Positions 12,359 through 24,700 of a stretch of 64,000 nt of DNA are shown here, piece after piece. A program made the translations under genes and the position numbers. The notes under the pieces were generated by a model. The model ran no database searches. It saw only the letters and a list, made by a program, of their open reading frames with translations, and had not been told where the DNA came from. How positions within the stretch are numbered: position 1 is the first letter of the stretch; each line of letters opens with the position of its first letter. Source of the DNA: Siderastrea radians (taxonomy: Eukaryota > Cnidaria > Anthozoa > Scleractinia > Rhizangiidae); contig OZ024889.1 in assembly GCA_964017195.1 (NCBI GenBank), positions 51,621,418 to 51,685,417 of the forward strand, given 5' to 3'.

Positions 12359-14940
12359 CATTTAAATACACGTGACCATCACGTGCTGAATCTATTCACT
12401 ACCTTCTAGTTTGTGTCACTTCGGCGACTCGCATGCGGGCGATTTGTGCTGGTCACGTGATTTTCGGTGCTATGACGTTGACAGCCCACGTGATTCAGTC
12501 CTTTTGAAGTTTGCAGAATTATCTTGCCACACGATGTAAAATAACGAGGAGGAAAAAGGAAAAAATAATATGGTCAAGAAACCCATTTATTTGCAACGTA
12601 AATTCCTTCACCCTTTACAGATGAAAAGTAAGGGCTCTTTTGAACGATGCGCCAAGTTTTGTAAACTACACGGCGCCGAGCATTCCACGTAGCAGTCTTC
12701 TTACGGAAAGTGGAGGATCATGAAACGCTCTTTGTTAAAAAGCTAAGTTAAAGTAGTTGAGGAGAATATTGAACTCCTAGTGAATTTCTCGCGTTGCTTT
12801 TTGTTAAGCGAGAAACAGACTTCGGGTCGACACGAGCAAATTTATTTGCTTTTGAAAACAAATTTTGCAACATTTTTTCGTCTGTTTATTTATCTAATTA
12901 TTTATTTATTTGATAATTATTGACTGTTCAGATGAAATAAGAAGTATTGAATAATATATATCTATACCTTATGAAAAAAACCCCGATAAATTAGTAATAT
13001 ATAGCAAGTGAATTTCACTTGAACTCAGATAGTTGTTTCTCTAAATGGCCTTTTTGTCGCAGGGTTATACTGGCACTTGTTTTGAACGCAAATCCAAGTG
13101 CTCCAAAAAAAATTTTTTTTTGGTGCTTCAAAATGTATCTTTTCATGTACGGCGCAACGAAAGAGATGGTTGGTTGTTGAGCTGAACGCACGTTTTACCT
13201 TAAAACACATTGTTATGTTTTTGCACCCGATATCGGAGGCGTTTGGAAATGATAATTGTGAATTAGTTTGGTGTTCTGTTTCAGTGTTTTTTCATGTCGT
13301 ATTTGTTAACCTATTGCCTTGCAAGTGCCCAGTTGTGAATTTCGCCAAATTTTTACTGTAGGAAAGTAGAAATGTGTCAAAATTCGAAAACTGGCCCGAG
13401 AAAATGGCTGTCGTCGTGTCTGACTGGCCACATTTTAGGATCAGCCTGTGCTGATTTTATAACTCAAGAATAACTTTAGGGTGACTGGGTTGATACTTGG
13501 CATAAATATTCAATAAGAGATTTTGTTACTTTGCCTTTAAGTCTGTGTAAGTTACAGTATAACCTTTAATTGCGTGTGTTTCGCTGTGATAGCTTTAGTG
13601 TCGCTGATGCGCCCTTAATGTTGCAAAGCAGCAGCTCGATACAACATTAGCTACAGCTTGAAGTAAGGACACGTGAATGATGTCAAATGACTTTTGCTTT
13701 CTTTCGCTTTTGACCGGGGTACATGAGAATTTTGTGAGCCACGAAATTGAACGGCTTGGATATATATTGTACTCAGTCAAAACAGCCAAGGAAACTATTG
13801 GTCTTTTCGCAATTTTAAAGCTTTGCTTTTGTTAGTCTAAATGTCAATCTTTAATAACCAAACCATCATTTGACGGCTATCATTTCCCTCCCTGGGGCGG
13901 AGGGGACTCCATATAAGGTGACGGGGTGACTTTCGAAGTTTTATAAGGAAACCGTAAAATACCTAAGAATCTCGTTTAGGGGTGTGACTAATTCAGAGGC
14001 ACCAATTCTTTCTGACAAGTGGCTCCAGTCATATTTTAAGGTCCTAGTACCCTCAATAGCATCGTTGAATTAAACAAATAAGTGCTACTTAACCACGAAT
14101 TTTAAACCCCTAACAAGAACGACGATCGCCCCCGTCACTTTAATATGAGTGTTGCCTCGATCAAGGGCATTTTCACGCTAAGTTTTATGCTCTTTTATCA
14201 ATTGACGTCGCAAAATCCTCGTGTGTCCACTACGAGCCAAGAACAAAACTCAGTTATTGCCTTTCTGATATAATAATTATAGAGTTAATTCTAAAACCCA
14301 CAACAGCCTTTACGAGCGTTTTACAAAACCAAATGAGCATCACACAGTTGCCTGCTTTTTTAAGTTTAATAAGTTTAGATTCCTTTTATAAATCGTTATT
14401 CCACTTTTAGGCAATATTCACGAAGAGCCACGAGAAATATTAATTTTTTAGCTACCATAATTGTTATTGTTATTATTATCTTTGATAGAAGAATTACTCG
14501 TAATAATATATTAATGATAGAAGAGTGTTTATCCTGTACCCAGTGCAGTTTATTTATAATGATGATATTATTGTAAAGTAACTTATTTAAGGCTACATGG
14601 CTTTTGAAGCACACTCACTTCATAGTTTCGGATAATGTTCTTATTGTACATACAGCAAATATGTGATTCTTTCAGACACAAGTAAACTCAGATTTGTTTT
14701 GGAGAAAGAATAAATTGCTGCATTGTGACAGTAATGATTAATGTGGATTTTCTGTGAGGTATTTTAAACCTTTAATATATGGCCCGTTTCAAACGTCGTA
14801 CTACTGCCGTGCTGAACTTAATTCATAAATTATAAATATATTAGAATACATTTGTTTGGATTTATTCCTACAACGCTGGTCAGTGTTTTGTTTTCGGCAA
14901 CAGCTATTTTATTTGACCGAATTAAATTCGACGTCTGAAA
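12359..14940. other. Intergenic / 3' UTR region after Cav2, no gene seen
   Basis: AT-rich, no coding exon recognised. The first part is presumably 3' UTR of the Cav2 gene; an AATAAA lies at 14709-14714, far downstream, so the polyadenylation site is not assigned. A short A8/T9 hairpin (CCAAAAAAAATTTTTTTTTGG) is near 13102. Confidence 0.5.
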
Positions 14941-15004
14941 CCAAGTCGTGCTACAGTCGAGTCAGCTTAGCCCGGCAGTAGCACGACGTTTAGAAACGGG
15001 CCTA

Positions 15005-15545
15005 AGTCTGTGGACAGGTAGGAAAAAGTACGACAAGGAAGACGAACACACGACAAGGGGGGGGGGGGGGGGGGTGAGGGGAGGGGAGTTCAACGGGAAA
15101 CAAACACGTACGACAGGGAGGAAAAACTTACGAAAGAGAGAGGAAAAGTCCCACGGAGAGAAACAATACGACAGGGAGGAAAAACTTACGAAAGAGAGAG
15201 GAAAAGTCCGACGGAGAGCTACGAAAAGTACGACAGGGAGCAAAAAAGTACGACGAACATGAAAAGCTACGAAAAGGAGGGAAGAAGTACGACAGCAAAA
15301 AGGTAGGACAAGGAGGAAAGTACTTCGACGGAGAGCAACTATATGTACGACAAGGAGAACTTACCACTGGGAGGAAAAAAGTTCGACAGGGAGGAGAAAC
15401 GAGGCGAAAGGGAGGAAAAACTACTACAGCGAGGGCGAAAGTACGACAGGAAGGAGGGAAAGAGAGGACAAAAGAACGACAGGGAAAAAAAGGAACCACA
15501 GGGAGGAAAAAACGTACGACAGGGAGGAGAAAAGTACGAAATATT
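15005..15545 (+). repeat. Purine-rich minisatellite, GTACGACAGGGAGGAAAAA unit
   Basis: About 20 irregular units of GTACGACAGGGAGGAAAAA or GTCCGACGGAGAG-like sequence over 540 bp, with a G17 run at 15057-15074. Strand asymmetry is extreme: purines on the plus strand. Long open frames here on both strands are artefacts of the repeat. Confidence 0.9.
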
Positions 15546-15599
15546 CGACACAGTATTACATGTTACTAAACAATAATTGACTTCTCTCATTCGCTCTTG

Positions 15600-16750
15600 T
15601 AAAGATCGCTTAAGTCCTGGAAACTACAACAGCCACAAGTCCTTCAGTTTTAGCTTTATTTTCAAAGTTACAGAAAAAACACCGGTTATTTTAAAGATAT
15701 CTGCGAAAAGAGGTCATCCATGAATAGGGTTAAGTAAGATGAAAAAATTTTCCAAACAACTTTTGACCTATCCACTGCTATCCAATTTAGAGCTTTCACT
15801 CGAATAAACCAATAAGTTGAAAGGCATTATTTACCCTGTTCAGTTAAATAAAACTTGCTTACTGCGAAGAAGTAATGCCAGGTAACTTAAACCATATTTA
15901 AGACAAAGAATAAAAAATAAGTTGCCTGTTGGAAGCCTTTCAAGGTGCAATGATAGAGATGATTGACAACTTGGTTTCCATGACATCACTATCAAGTCAA
16001 CGCTTGCGCAGAAATGACTCTTTGTTCTCTGTTTTGTTTCTTTACTTTACCACACCTTTTAAAACGCTTCTTGGAGGAGAGCGGTTTGGTCTGTTTGAAT
16101 AAACCCAACATGTGTTGCATTAAAAAGTAAATGCAGCCCCCTAAATCATACCGAGTGGCTTAAAAATGAATGTCAAAATACGGAATAAAACTCAAGGAAA
16201 CGTAGACTACAGGGCCAATCACCATAGCAGATAATGTTATCAACCAATCAGGGCTCCACATTTAAAGGAACAACTGGTGAAAAGTCGGGACAAAACGCGT
16301 GAGTCAATCAGGATTGGTCTTGGCTTGCATATGATTGGTTGTTGAAAACGTCTTGAATGTGATTGGTTAAAGCACGTCGCACGCGTCTGTTAAACCAATA
16401 GCAAAGCAGATTCCAGCTCTCCTCAACAAGGAGCAGCCGGCTAAATCTGGAAATGGTTACGAAAATTACAGTTCTGAAAGCCACCCTAACTGCACAAAAT
16501 TTAAAGACAAATTACAACTATCTAAATATTCCGTTTTGTTTTACCCTTTGTATTACATTTTGTATTGGAAACCGAACGAAGGGAACGTATAGAAGGCATA
16601 AATTCGTCCAAGAACCCTTCACTGGTATTTACTATTTATTTTGCTAGCATATAGCTCACCCCCCCCCCCCTCCCCACCCCCATTACCAATCACGTACGAC
16701 GTAGTTCAATATATTAATTCTTCCGTGTGTCCATTACAATTTCAGTCCAG
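15600..16750. other. Intergenic, CCAAT-box-rich stretch at 16210-16410
   Basis: No coding exon recognised. Between 16210 and 16410 there are about seven CCAAT/ATTGG pentamers on both strands. This could be a repeat like 5145-5422 or a promoter; no adjacent gene supports the latter. A C10 run lies at 16660-16670. Confidence 0.4.
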
Positions 16751-16751
16751 T

Positions 16752-16943
16752 GGTGCGTTTCTCGAAAGCTCGGAAATACTTCGGGCCGATTTCAAGCACT
16801 ATAATTTACACTGTACCTTGCAAACAAAGAAGTTCTAAGCACGAAACTTTGCTGAATAACAGTTTGATAGAACGAGTGGTTCATGTTTTGACAAACGGCT
16901 TTTGGGGACGAAAAGCTTTCGGAGCTTCCGAGAAACACGCATC
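16752..16943. mobile_element. 192-bp foldback element, GGTGCGTTTCTCGAAAGC family (copy 1)
   Basis: Starts GGTGCGTTTCTCGAAAGC and ends CTTCCGAGAAACACGCATC in inverted form. The interior shares TTGCAAACAAAGAAGTTCT and AACGAGTGGTTCAT with the copy at 19763-19995. Confidence 0.8.
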
Positions 16944-17442
16944 AACGAAGTATCTTTCTTGAGCCCACAGTTTTCGTGGGTGACGTGAGTAAGTCAAATG
17001 AAAGCTACAGAGCAGCACTTGCCTGGATACTATTTACAATGTGGCGCAAATTATCGAGGCTGCGAATAAAATACTTGTGTGTGTCTTTTAATATGCTGGT
17101 AGTACCTTCCTTTGGCGCTGTTTGGATATAAATTCTTTATAATTTGAACTCTGGAGTTGCTATTCCATTGCTCTTCAGTCTGGTGGGCTCGAGAGGCTGA
17201 CACTGTTACTGTTGACTGCTTCCTCTCTCCTCCGCAAAGGTTCGATGGGGCGTTATTAGATTTCTGCTGCGCGAAGCGAGTGCAGGCGCGAAAACCGAAA
17301 GATCCATCAGGCGGCCGCCTACCACCTTATTTTACGCCTGCACTCACTTTTTCAGCGGATTCTCTCCGTACCGAAAGCCCCTTTGAGCCTCTGGGGAAGA
17401 GAGAGGACTGCGTCTGAGGAATAGAGACACGGAGAGTGCAGG

Positions 17443-17690
17443 CCCTCAGTCAAACGGATTCAACATCATACAACACTGTTGTGCCAATGTTGCGTACCAA
17501 CAACAACATTGTTGTACCAATGTTGTCATCATGTTGTCTCAATGTTTGATGACAATCCAACCTTGCTCATCACCAAACACAATCATTCAACATCCATCAT
17601 TCAACAGGGCTCCAAACGCGTTTAACATGCCGAATTCACCAATGTCTAACGCCGTTGAATAAAAATCTTGAATCCGTTTGGCCGGGGTCT
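17443..17690. mobile_element. Foldback element, CAAACGGATTCAA family
   Basis: CAAACGGATTCAACATC at the left is inverted as CTTGAATCCGTTTGGCC at the right. The interior is dense in CAACATTG/CAATGTTG words. Related to 3298-3675. Confidence 0.65.
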
Positions 17691-18100
17691 TAAAAACAAC
17701 GCTACGTAATCTAAAATATGCTTCTTGCACGGTGACGCCTTTGACTATAACTACCAGGATATATCTGATTTGTCCTAACGGTGTAATTTGTAAAATATAA
17801 ATAAGTCATAACTGACATGATTGGGGAAAGACGAGGAACGGTGAATGATATAAATATTGGGAGATAAAAAACTAGAATTATGACGTTTCCTTTGGAAAAA
17901 GGAAAGGTAAAGAACGAGCCAAGTTCTTTGAAAGAGAATATTGGAATGAAATTTTATGATACTGAATATTATATTACTTCAGCTCTTCGCCCCCAAACCA
18001 AATAGACGAGTTAGTAACCCTGGTAATTATAGTAAAAATTATCATCTGTTGAAAGTGAAATTTAAATAATTTCATAATAACATCACGCATATTGTAAAAT

Positions 18101-18723
18101 TCATGTCCTGTCTTCGTAGTGTTTTTCCTTCAATGCTTCATCGTTATTGTGTTTAACGCTTTGCGTATTCTCATTTGATAAAGATGGATCGTTTGTCGAT
18201 TGACTCGATATACTATTCTCAGTTCTAGTAGCTTCGCTGTGTGGTTTAGCGTGTGATGAGTCAGTATGAGGTTCGTCCATTTGTGGAACCTCAGTGTCGC
18301 TACTAGGGGATTCAGCCGAGTCAGCGCTATGTTGATTTCCATGCTCGCTGCTGGCCTCCTTAGGTGGTGTTCCTGTGGCAGTGCATGGTGCGCCTGTTGC
18401 AGCGCAAAACACCTCATTCTTTCCAACTGACACAGTATCACGAGGCGTGTTTTCAGTGTCATCTAAGTTTTCAGATGATGTGGTCGAAGCAGAGTTTTCT
18501 TCACCGTTATTCGGTGATTGTGTGTGTTGTTGCTTGTCCAGCAAGCCCTCATTTTGATCTACAGTATCACTGTGTGTGTCTGTATTATCGTCGGTGGATT
18601 GAGTGTTTGTATTGTCGTCAGCGGACGGCGGAATTTCCTCCGAACCGGAAGAATCTTGGCTCGACTGCGACTCTTCCTTGCTTGACGGCTCCTGTTGTCC
18701 TGCAGCTTCAGCCTCTTTCTTAG
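18101..18723 (-). CDS. EDEM3: EDEM3 last coding exon: acidic, Ser/Thr-rich tail
   Basis: 207 codons, including the TGA stop, after the PA domain. It is rich in Ser, Glu, Asp, Asn, Gln and Thr with short degenerate repeats ([14 protein letters not shown]). It has one Cys pair (CAATGAPC) and no predicted fold. The stop at 18101-18103 leaves ...KHYEDRT. Vertebrate EDEM3 has a comparable acidic tail ending in KDEL; here no KDEL/HDEL is read in any frame around the stop. Confidence 0.9.
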
Positions 18724-21700
18724 CTGCGATCAACAGTAAACAAACCAACATCGTTACACGTTAAGTCAATGGAATGGTAACACTGAACGGGTGCACTGGT
18801 CAAATGCGGTAATGAAAATCAGTACCCTTTTCCTTTCAGTTACAACAGGAAATATGGTGAAGAGCATATTTAGCATGCCTCTAGGAGAAAACGTTTGAGT
18901 CTACGGACAAAACCCTACAGTGCGACCATTCAACTAAAACTTACTGAGCAATGCCTTAATGTGATATTCTATTAAGTTGTACAAGGTGGTTCCATAGTTC
19001 GAGTCTCTGGATAAATTCGAAGGCATGACCATTCAGATGAAAGGTGTTAAGCAGTACGCTCCTTTGGCACCGTTTATGCTGTACAAATTAAGTTAATTTT
19101 AATTTGAGTTTATGGACAAAATTCTTCAGTTAGATGAAAGGCGTTGAGCCGTAAGTTCCTGTCTGCTTGTTATCATGCTGTGCAAGGTAGTTCGAGTTTG
19201 AGAACTAAATCATGACCATTCAAACTAAACCGCTTAAGCAGCACTTTTGTGCTGCTGTTTGTTCATCCACATTTCGGCCAATAAAAATGGGAGTTTGGTT
19301 TCTTGTTTTCAGTAAGAGCGCTTTTAGTAGTGAACAGGAGTTACAATTACATACTTTTTTTGACCCAGGAGTTATGGCATGGTTTATGATCATCCGGGTG
19401 ATTGTAGCCCTAAAAAGAACTGTTGTAACAGTGAATGACGTTTTGACAGCCCGTGCGAAGTCACCACCAGAGTAGAACTTTTGACTCTAAGGTGATACTA
19501 AGTACACGCTGAATACGCACCTGACGTCCCAGTAGCCTTGGCAGCTAATCGCACTGTGAGGCGTTGATTTGTGTCCGCCAGAGCCGCTATGGCGTTTTTC
19601 AGTATGCGACCCTCTTCACTGAACAAAAGAACAGCTGCTATCTTGACATCATCACTGGCGCCATCATCATTAGACATGGCAAATATTGGCTGTGTATCAC
19701 TCGAGCTGCCTTCATTGTTATCTGCAAAGACCACCATGCCACAGGTTAATACACCGTACCCAGGCTTGGCTTTTTCGAAAGCCCCGAAGCTTTTCGCGCC
19801 GATTTCAGGCACGATGATTCACACCGTATCTTGTAAACAAAGAAGTTTCTAACGATGAATCTTCGCTACACGTTAACCATTTCTTATCTTACAGACACGT
19901 TAAAATAACAGCTTTGTAGAACGAGTGGTTCATATTTATACAAGTGGTTCTTCGGGGCCAAAACTATTCGGGGCTTTCGACAAACGCGCACCAGGCTTTC
20001 AAACTGCGGGCAAGAAAAAAAAACTTCCCCAGGTGTTTAAGCACTTTATTCACAAACGTGTTTGGATAAACCTACTGTTGAATATTGCAGCTGTCTCGTG
20101 ACTGTGGTATGAACAAAAACTAACGTGATCACTTCTAGACTATCACATCAAACGCGCCATATGCAGGGATGCAAGGAGTCAATCAGACCTTGAATATGAA
20201 ACCACGCAATTAGTGCCTAGCGCAGGAAACAGTGGAACACTTGGCCAATTAAAACAATTACAATACGCTTGAGCCAAATTATGCCAAAGACGCCAAACCC
20301 GGCCAAAGGGACAGGGAGTGGCCAATCACAGTTCACGCAAATAACACAAACTCGAGGTAAAAACATGCAACTGGTGCCGAGAGCGGAAAACACGTAAACT
20401 AATTAGAAACAAAAGGCAAAAGGTACTAATTTCAGTAAGGTTTTATGTAAGACAAAGACAAACTTGGTAGATCTTACCAATGATAATGACGCCGACTGCG
20501 CCTGCGGCCTCTGCATGGCGAGTCTGTCAACAAGAAAAGCAAACAAACAAACAAAAACAACTAGGCGATTGATCCTTTAAGCCCAAACATCACCATGCAT
20601 TCAGTTTCTCACTGGACTTAATGCATTTCTTATGGTATACGTTATGGCACGGTATATCTTAAGATCATTTGATCTTTAGTGACCATCTCCTTTATTCTCA
20701 TGATCTGTAACTTTGATCATGTAGTGATATTGTCAGGAAAAGATACATACTGGTTACTGCTGTGGTTTGAACGGTGATATACTAAAAGGGGCCTGGCCCA
20801 GCCATTCTCATGGCAAGTTGCCATTCAACCACCAAAGTACACCAATACTAGCCTATGCAAGTAGGTCACCAAAACACTGAAATCTAAACAAAAACCAGTG
20901 GAAAAGGAACTGTCGGACCACCAGTGGTTTGCCACCGCATGTCGCGTCCATGTATACTGAAGGATTCAAAGGCATTAATGAAATCTAAGCACATGTCAAA
21001 ACAGGCTCTCTCGATGGAAAGGGGAAGAGGGAGCTAACTTTAGCCTAAATGTTTCAAGGTTTGTGATTGGCATTGTAGCTACCACATCAGACTGTTGTTT
21101 AAATGTATCTACCTTGTCAATGAACATGCACTCTCCTCTTTCTAACACAGCAATTCTGTGCTTCAGCTCCTCGGGATTTGTGAGAGAGGAGCAGCCCTTA
21201 AAAGGCTCACCTATGCTGACCTCTGCGCTCATCTGAAAAAAAAGAAAGAAAAACATTGTCTATGACGATTGCATGATCATTCCTAAAAAAATAAAAACCT
21301 TTTATCGTCTCTTAAGACGAACAATGGATCATTTCTGATTTTAAAAAAACCCTTGACCCTTTCTTGATCGTTTGCGAAAGAGAACCCTTGATGGTTTCTG
21401 GAAGAGACCACTGTACCAGTTATCGAAAAGAAGACTTGGTCGTTTCTGAAAGAGAACACCTGATCGTTTACCAAAAAGAACATTTAATCATTTCCGAAAT
21501 ATAACTCTTCGTTTCTTCTGAAAAACAACACTTCATCGTTTCCGAAAAAGATCACACCATCATTTCTGAAATGGTCTCCTATCCTTTCTCAGAATGAACC
21601 CTGATGGTTTCTAAAAAGAAAATTTGACTATTTCCGAAAAAGTACATGAGATGGTTGTAGCAACGTTCCGATGGCCGGCCCCTTAAGCGCTTCGATGACG

Positions 21701-24700
21701 TTCGCGCTGAGTTAATACGTACCCCCACATCACCTCTGCTCAGATCCAGGCCAAACCGTGCTGGACACGCAACCAGCACCACATCTCCTTTGTAAGGTGG
21801 TGACATGAGTTGAACCACGCGAGGGTTTTCTTGAGGAGCTAAAGAAAAAACGTTTATATCAGGACACGCATGCACTTAATTTAAAAACCTTTGTCAGCTC
21901 AATTGACAGAGAGCGTTGTTTTCTTTAATACAACGAGCTCTAACAACCCAGTCATCCAATATCACAATTCTGAGATTTTTAGTGATTGTTTTGAAAAGAA
22001 CTTCAGGGTTTTTAAAACTTTTTACTGTTGTTTTCACTGAACCAATCAAACCAACATCCTGGCAAGCTTAGCAGCACATTTATGCTTTAGCTTCCAGTTT
22101 GATAGTTCGTTTGGTTCTTGGTGTTATTCGTCCTTGCCATGACTGACCAGATGTGACGAGAAGTGAAAAAAAAGAACTGCTTTACAATGCTTTGTTCTTC
22201 TTCTTCATTTAATTCGTGTCAGAAGTCACACGGTAAAAGTATGCAGCTATTTCAATTAAAGTTGTCGGATTTTAAAGGCTGGAGCTTACGCGACCAGACC
22301 GAAAGGTAGTATGGGTAGCTGTAAATGTTTTTGTGATTTGGCTGTAATTTAACCGCTGTCACTGCCATAGGATGGGTGAAAGTACCATAAACACTCATCA
22401 GTGTGTTTTATTTTCTGTAGGGGTGAGCCATAGCTAAATTTGGTAAATCACACGGTAAAAGTATGCAGCTATTTCAATTAAAGTTGTCGGATTTTAAAGG
22501 CTGGAGCTTACGCGACCAGACCGAAAGGTAGTATGGGTAGCTGTAAATGTTTTTGTGATTTGGCTGTAATTTAACCGCTGTCACTGCCATAGGATGGGTG
22601 AAAGTACCATAAACACTCATCAGTGTGTTTTATTTTCTGTAGGGGTGAGCCATAGCTAAATTTGGTAAATTAATTAATCAATTCCCTACATCACCTACCG
22701 GCCTTATCGCGTACGCTTTCCGACAACGTAAATTGAAGTAGCTGTAAACAGATCCCATACCTGATTCATCGTTCCTCCGTTTTGCCAACTCGATCATTTC
22801 TTGCATGAACTTGATGCCATCCTCCGCATCTTCTTGTGACTGAGCCTGAACACACACGTAAGAAATGAAACAAGAACATGTTATGAGTCATACAGAAACT
22901 AGACTTCAGGTAGCCCTTGTTTTCTCTCAACCAACCAACCAACGGTTGAGGAACACAAGCAACACGCCGGAACATCGCCTGCTGCGGGGAACACCGAAGT
23001 GAGCTGAGGGAAGGCGAACCCTTTTCTCGTTCGATCCTAGGGTGCGTTTCTCGAAAGTCCCGGTAACTTTTTGGGCCCGGAGCTATATTTCAAAATCTAT
23101 AAAACGTTATCGTAGTTTTTAGCCTGCATATCAGCCCAACTTTCTTTATAAACTTAGAATTTTATTGCTCAGTTTTCAAAGGCAACAAAATTTGAATCTT
23201 AAATGCAAACACCGCGCACATAAAATAGCTTTCCGGGCACGAAAAATTATCGGAACTTTTGAAAAAACGGGCCCCTGTCACGATAAACATGTGCATGTAG
23301 GGTCTCACAGGGAAAGTACTTATGCATGACAAACACGTTTTGCAAGCAAATCGAAAATGTTTTTTTTTTCTCATTACTAAAAAAACACTGCTGCTTCCCA
23401 GATGTAAATTTTGGTTACAGAACACACACTGTATGTTTTCCAGTTTATGCACATAAGAAAAACAACGTTTTCGCGACAAAGTTTCTACGTTTAAACATGC
23501 GTTAAGTGTCACTTGTTCCGTAAGCTGGGTTTTGTGTACTTGGTTCTAATAAGGTATTTTAGCCAGCAGTTGTGATCGTGACTAAATTGAGCCTTTCGGG
23601 AATGAAGTGTTGGTCCAGTCTCCAATATAGCTGCACAAAATGCAACGAGGACTTAGGACATAGGTTAATTAGAAGGCAAGTGACTTTAAATCCTCGGCCA
23701 TGTTACGATCTGTTAGTACTAGGGTCAGTTAACATGGAAAGACAAGACGAGAAGATTGCTTTGTTTATGACTATCTCGTACCTAAACGAATATTGTGCAA
23801 AATTAGCCTAATGGTTAACAAGAAGTCTGGGGACGCCGAAGTCTTCTATGTTATGATTGTAAGCGGTGGGTAGCTTAAATGAAAGCAACCTCGTTCCGGG
23901 AAAAAGAGAGACCCTGGGAACAAGACTGAAATGAAAGACGTAGTCTAAAAGGTTTCAAGGTGATCTTGGGTTCAATTTGTTACATCACAACAAGGACATG
24001 CCACAACCTCCTCCCTAAACGACCAATGCCCAGAATTAGTTACGAACTGTGATTAGAAAGAGGGCTAGGGACGAAAAGTCTTCCATGTTAAGAATTTTTA
24101 CTTTTAGGGGCAGTTAAGATAAAAAACTTAGAGCACAAATCTACGTCGAGTTATTCATTTAGTTCTTTCTGTGACTGTGGAAAGAGTTGTTAAGATTAGG
24201 TTGATTAAAAAAGTTATTAAACTTACAACACAAATGGAGTAATAAGACTCTTCTCTTCTTTCGTTTGGCGAATCGCTGGTTGCCTATCATGAATTGTAGA
24301 GTGAACCTTTTGTCATGTTTTACTCAGAGTTTGTTTAACTAATCGTGATGGCATGCGATGGTGGAAATGTCAATTTCAATTTTACAAAGCTGACTTGAGT
24401 TCTGGTTATGCTGCACTTTGGTTTGTTCTGACATAATCACAGCATTTTATTGATATGCCAAAAAGGCTTACAACAGGAATGACTTAGAAAAAGAAGATTG
24501 AAAGAAAACGCCTTCCTGGAAGTTGAAAGTTATTTGAATTGTTTTAAATTCATCAGTTGTCTGCGATCTGTTGTAGGTGACTACTCATGACTAATATTTT
24601 ACCAATTTGGACACAGTTGAGAAGGTACATTTTGATTTTTTTAAAAATCGATTAAAATATCGCAGCATTTTGCTTTTTGCTACAACAATAAAAATGTTTA

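Noticed and set aside
14948..15590. Several open frames of 77-123 residues on both strands
   Set aside because: They are translations of the purine minisatellite; composition follows the repeat in every frame.
18364..18723. Plus-strand frames of 60-119 residues opposite the EDEM3 tail
   Set aside because: Antisense shadows of the EDEM3 last exon.
21283..21483. Minus-strand frame with ten-residue NDQVF-like repeats
   Set aside because: Translation of the ~30-bp intronic minisatellite, between two well-defined EDEM3 exons.
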